Shown here: positions 63,800 to 64,000 of the stretch, piece after piece
Layout of the letters: each line of letters opens with the position of its first letter
Position numbering within the stretch: position 1 is the first letter of the stretch
NCBI RefSeq assembly: GCF_003201775.1
Contig: NZ_QJJZ01000017.1
Coordinates: forward strand, 31,965-95,964
Reading direction: 5' to 3'
DNA length: 64,000 bases
Source of the DNA: Arenibacter sp. ARW7G5Y1
Lineage (GTDB): Bacteria > Bacteroidota > Bacteroidia > Flavobacteriales > Flavobacteriaceae
The notes under the pieces: model-generated
Databases searched by the model: none
The model's input: only the letters and a program-made list of their open reading frames with translations
Told to the model about the DNA's origin: nothing
Made by a program: the position numbers and the translations under genes

Positions 63800-64000
63800 T
63801 TAAGATTTGTTAAAACATTTTATAGTCAACATTATATTTTTGGCACAGTCCTGAATTAGCCCAGGGGCCTGATCCATTGCCTCCTTCAACGCCATGGGTC
63901 TATTCACAATGGAGTAGACCGCGCTGACACCAATATCGTACAGACCTTCGATTCCTTCACCAATTTTACCCGTGACCACAATTACCGGGACTTCATGTTT
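63800..64000 (-). CDS. Glycerate kinase, C-terminal part
   Basis: The minus-strand frame is open to the window edge, so only the last 66 codons are present. The sequence HEVPVIVVTGKIGEGIEGLY, DIGVSAVYSIVNRPMALKEA and QDCAKNIMLTIKCF matches the end of the GlxK/GarK-type glycerate 2-kinase, which phosphorylates D-glycerate to 2-phosphoglycerate. It is the most upstream gene of the rightmost leftward operon that is visible, and it links the Tm-1-like/TIM-barrel/cupin set to three-carbon acid metabolism. Confidence 0.85.
   Translation of the reverse strand, partial: KHEVPVIVVTGKIGEGIEGLYDIGVSAVYSIVNRPMALKEAMDQAPGLIQDCAKNIMLTIKCFNKS

Overview
The window reads as the chromosome of a marine, polysaccharide-degrading Bacteroidota, most likely a member of Flavobacteriaceae. 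The reasons are the gldJ-murF pair at the left edge (gliding lipoprotein next to a peptidoglycan ligase), two SusC/SusD pairs, many lipoproteins with short lipoboxes, several S1 sulfatases and an AT-rich base composition. No rRNA, CRISPR array, plasmid origin or intact insertion sequence was seen. I worked by reading alone, so family names rest on recognised motifs and not on database searches.

Layout. 1-1.95 kb: end of gldJ, a terminator, murF and a tRNA-Val. 2-9 kb: a loose region with one sulfatase, a type I phosphodiesterase-like protein, a DinB/DUF1572 protein, an unrecognised lipoprotein, and degenerate spacers with gene remnants. 9.7-19.6 kb: polysaccharide utilisation locus 1, read leftwards (GH20 hexosaminidase, SusC, SusD, discoidin lipoprotein, terminator) with a divergent AraC regulator. 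19.7-20.1 kb: the tail of a dead tyrosine recombinase and a perfect hairpin. 20.2-28.3 kb: a leftward deoxysugar/lactate operon (SSS symporter, rhamnose-mutarotase-like lipoprotein, Gfo/Idh oxidoreductase, LutA, LutB, LutC, and a fucosidase-like hydrolase). 28.3-29.4 kb: a spacer holding a copy of the element found upstream of GH20, and a tRNA 3' fragment. 29.4-30.6 kb: aldose 1-epimerase.

31-55.4 kb is polysaccharide utilisation locus 2, a long leftward array: FecR, SusC with an STN domain, SusD, two ~1,100-residue VCBS/ASPIC lipoproteins flanking a small unknown lipoprotein, two GH127-family proteins around an (alpha/alpha)6 hydrolase, and two sulfatases. An ECF sigma factor diverges from FecR. 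The expected logic is substrate import through SusC signalling via STN-FecR-sigma, with the downstream enzymes removing sulfate and furanose/pyranose decorations outside the cytoplasm. The fecR-susC gap holds a rightward terminator and a promoter-like sequence that could make a short RNA antisense to the susC leader. This is the most testable new regulatory signal in the window.

56.4-64 kb: a second AraC regulator, then a leftward gene set: glycerate kinase (cut by the window edge), a Tm-1-like protein, a TIM-barrel partner, a cupin, a large beta-propeller lipoprotein ending in an azurin-type copper domain, and a ThuA-like protein. The Tm-1-like and TIM-barrel genes correspond to the two halves of the plant Tm-1 protein. 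Their setting suggests catabolism of an oxidised sugar or hydroxy acid, which is inference. Several spacers contain in-frame but stop-interrupted protein remnants, so this accessory region has been gaining and losing genes.
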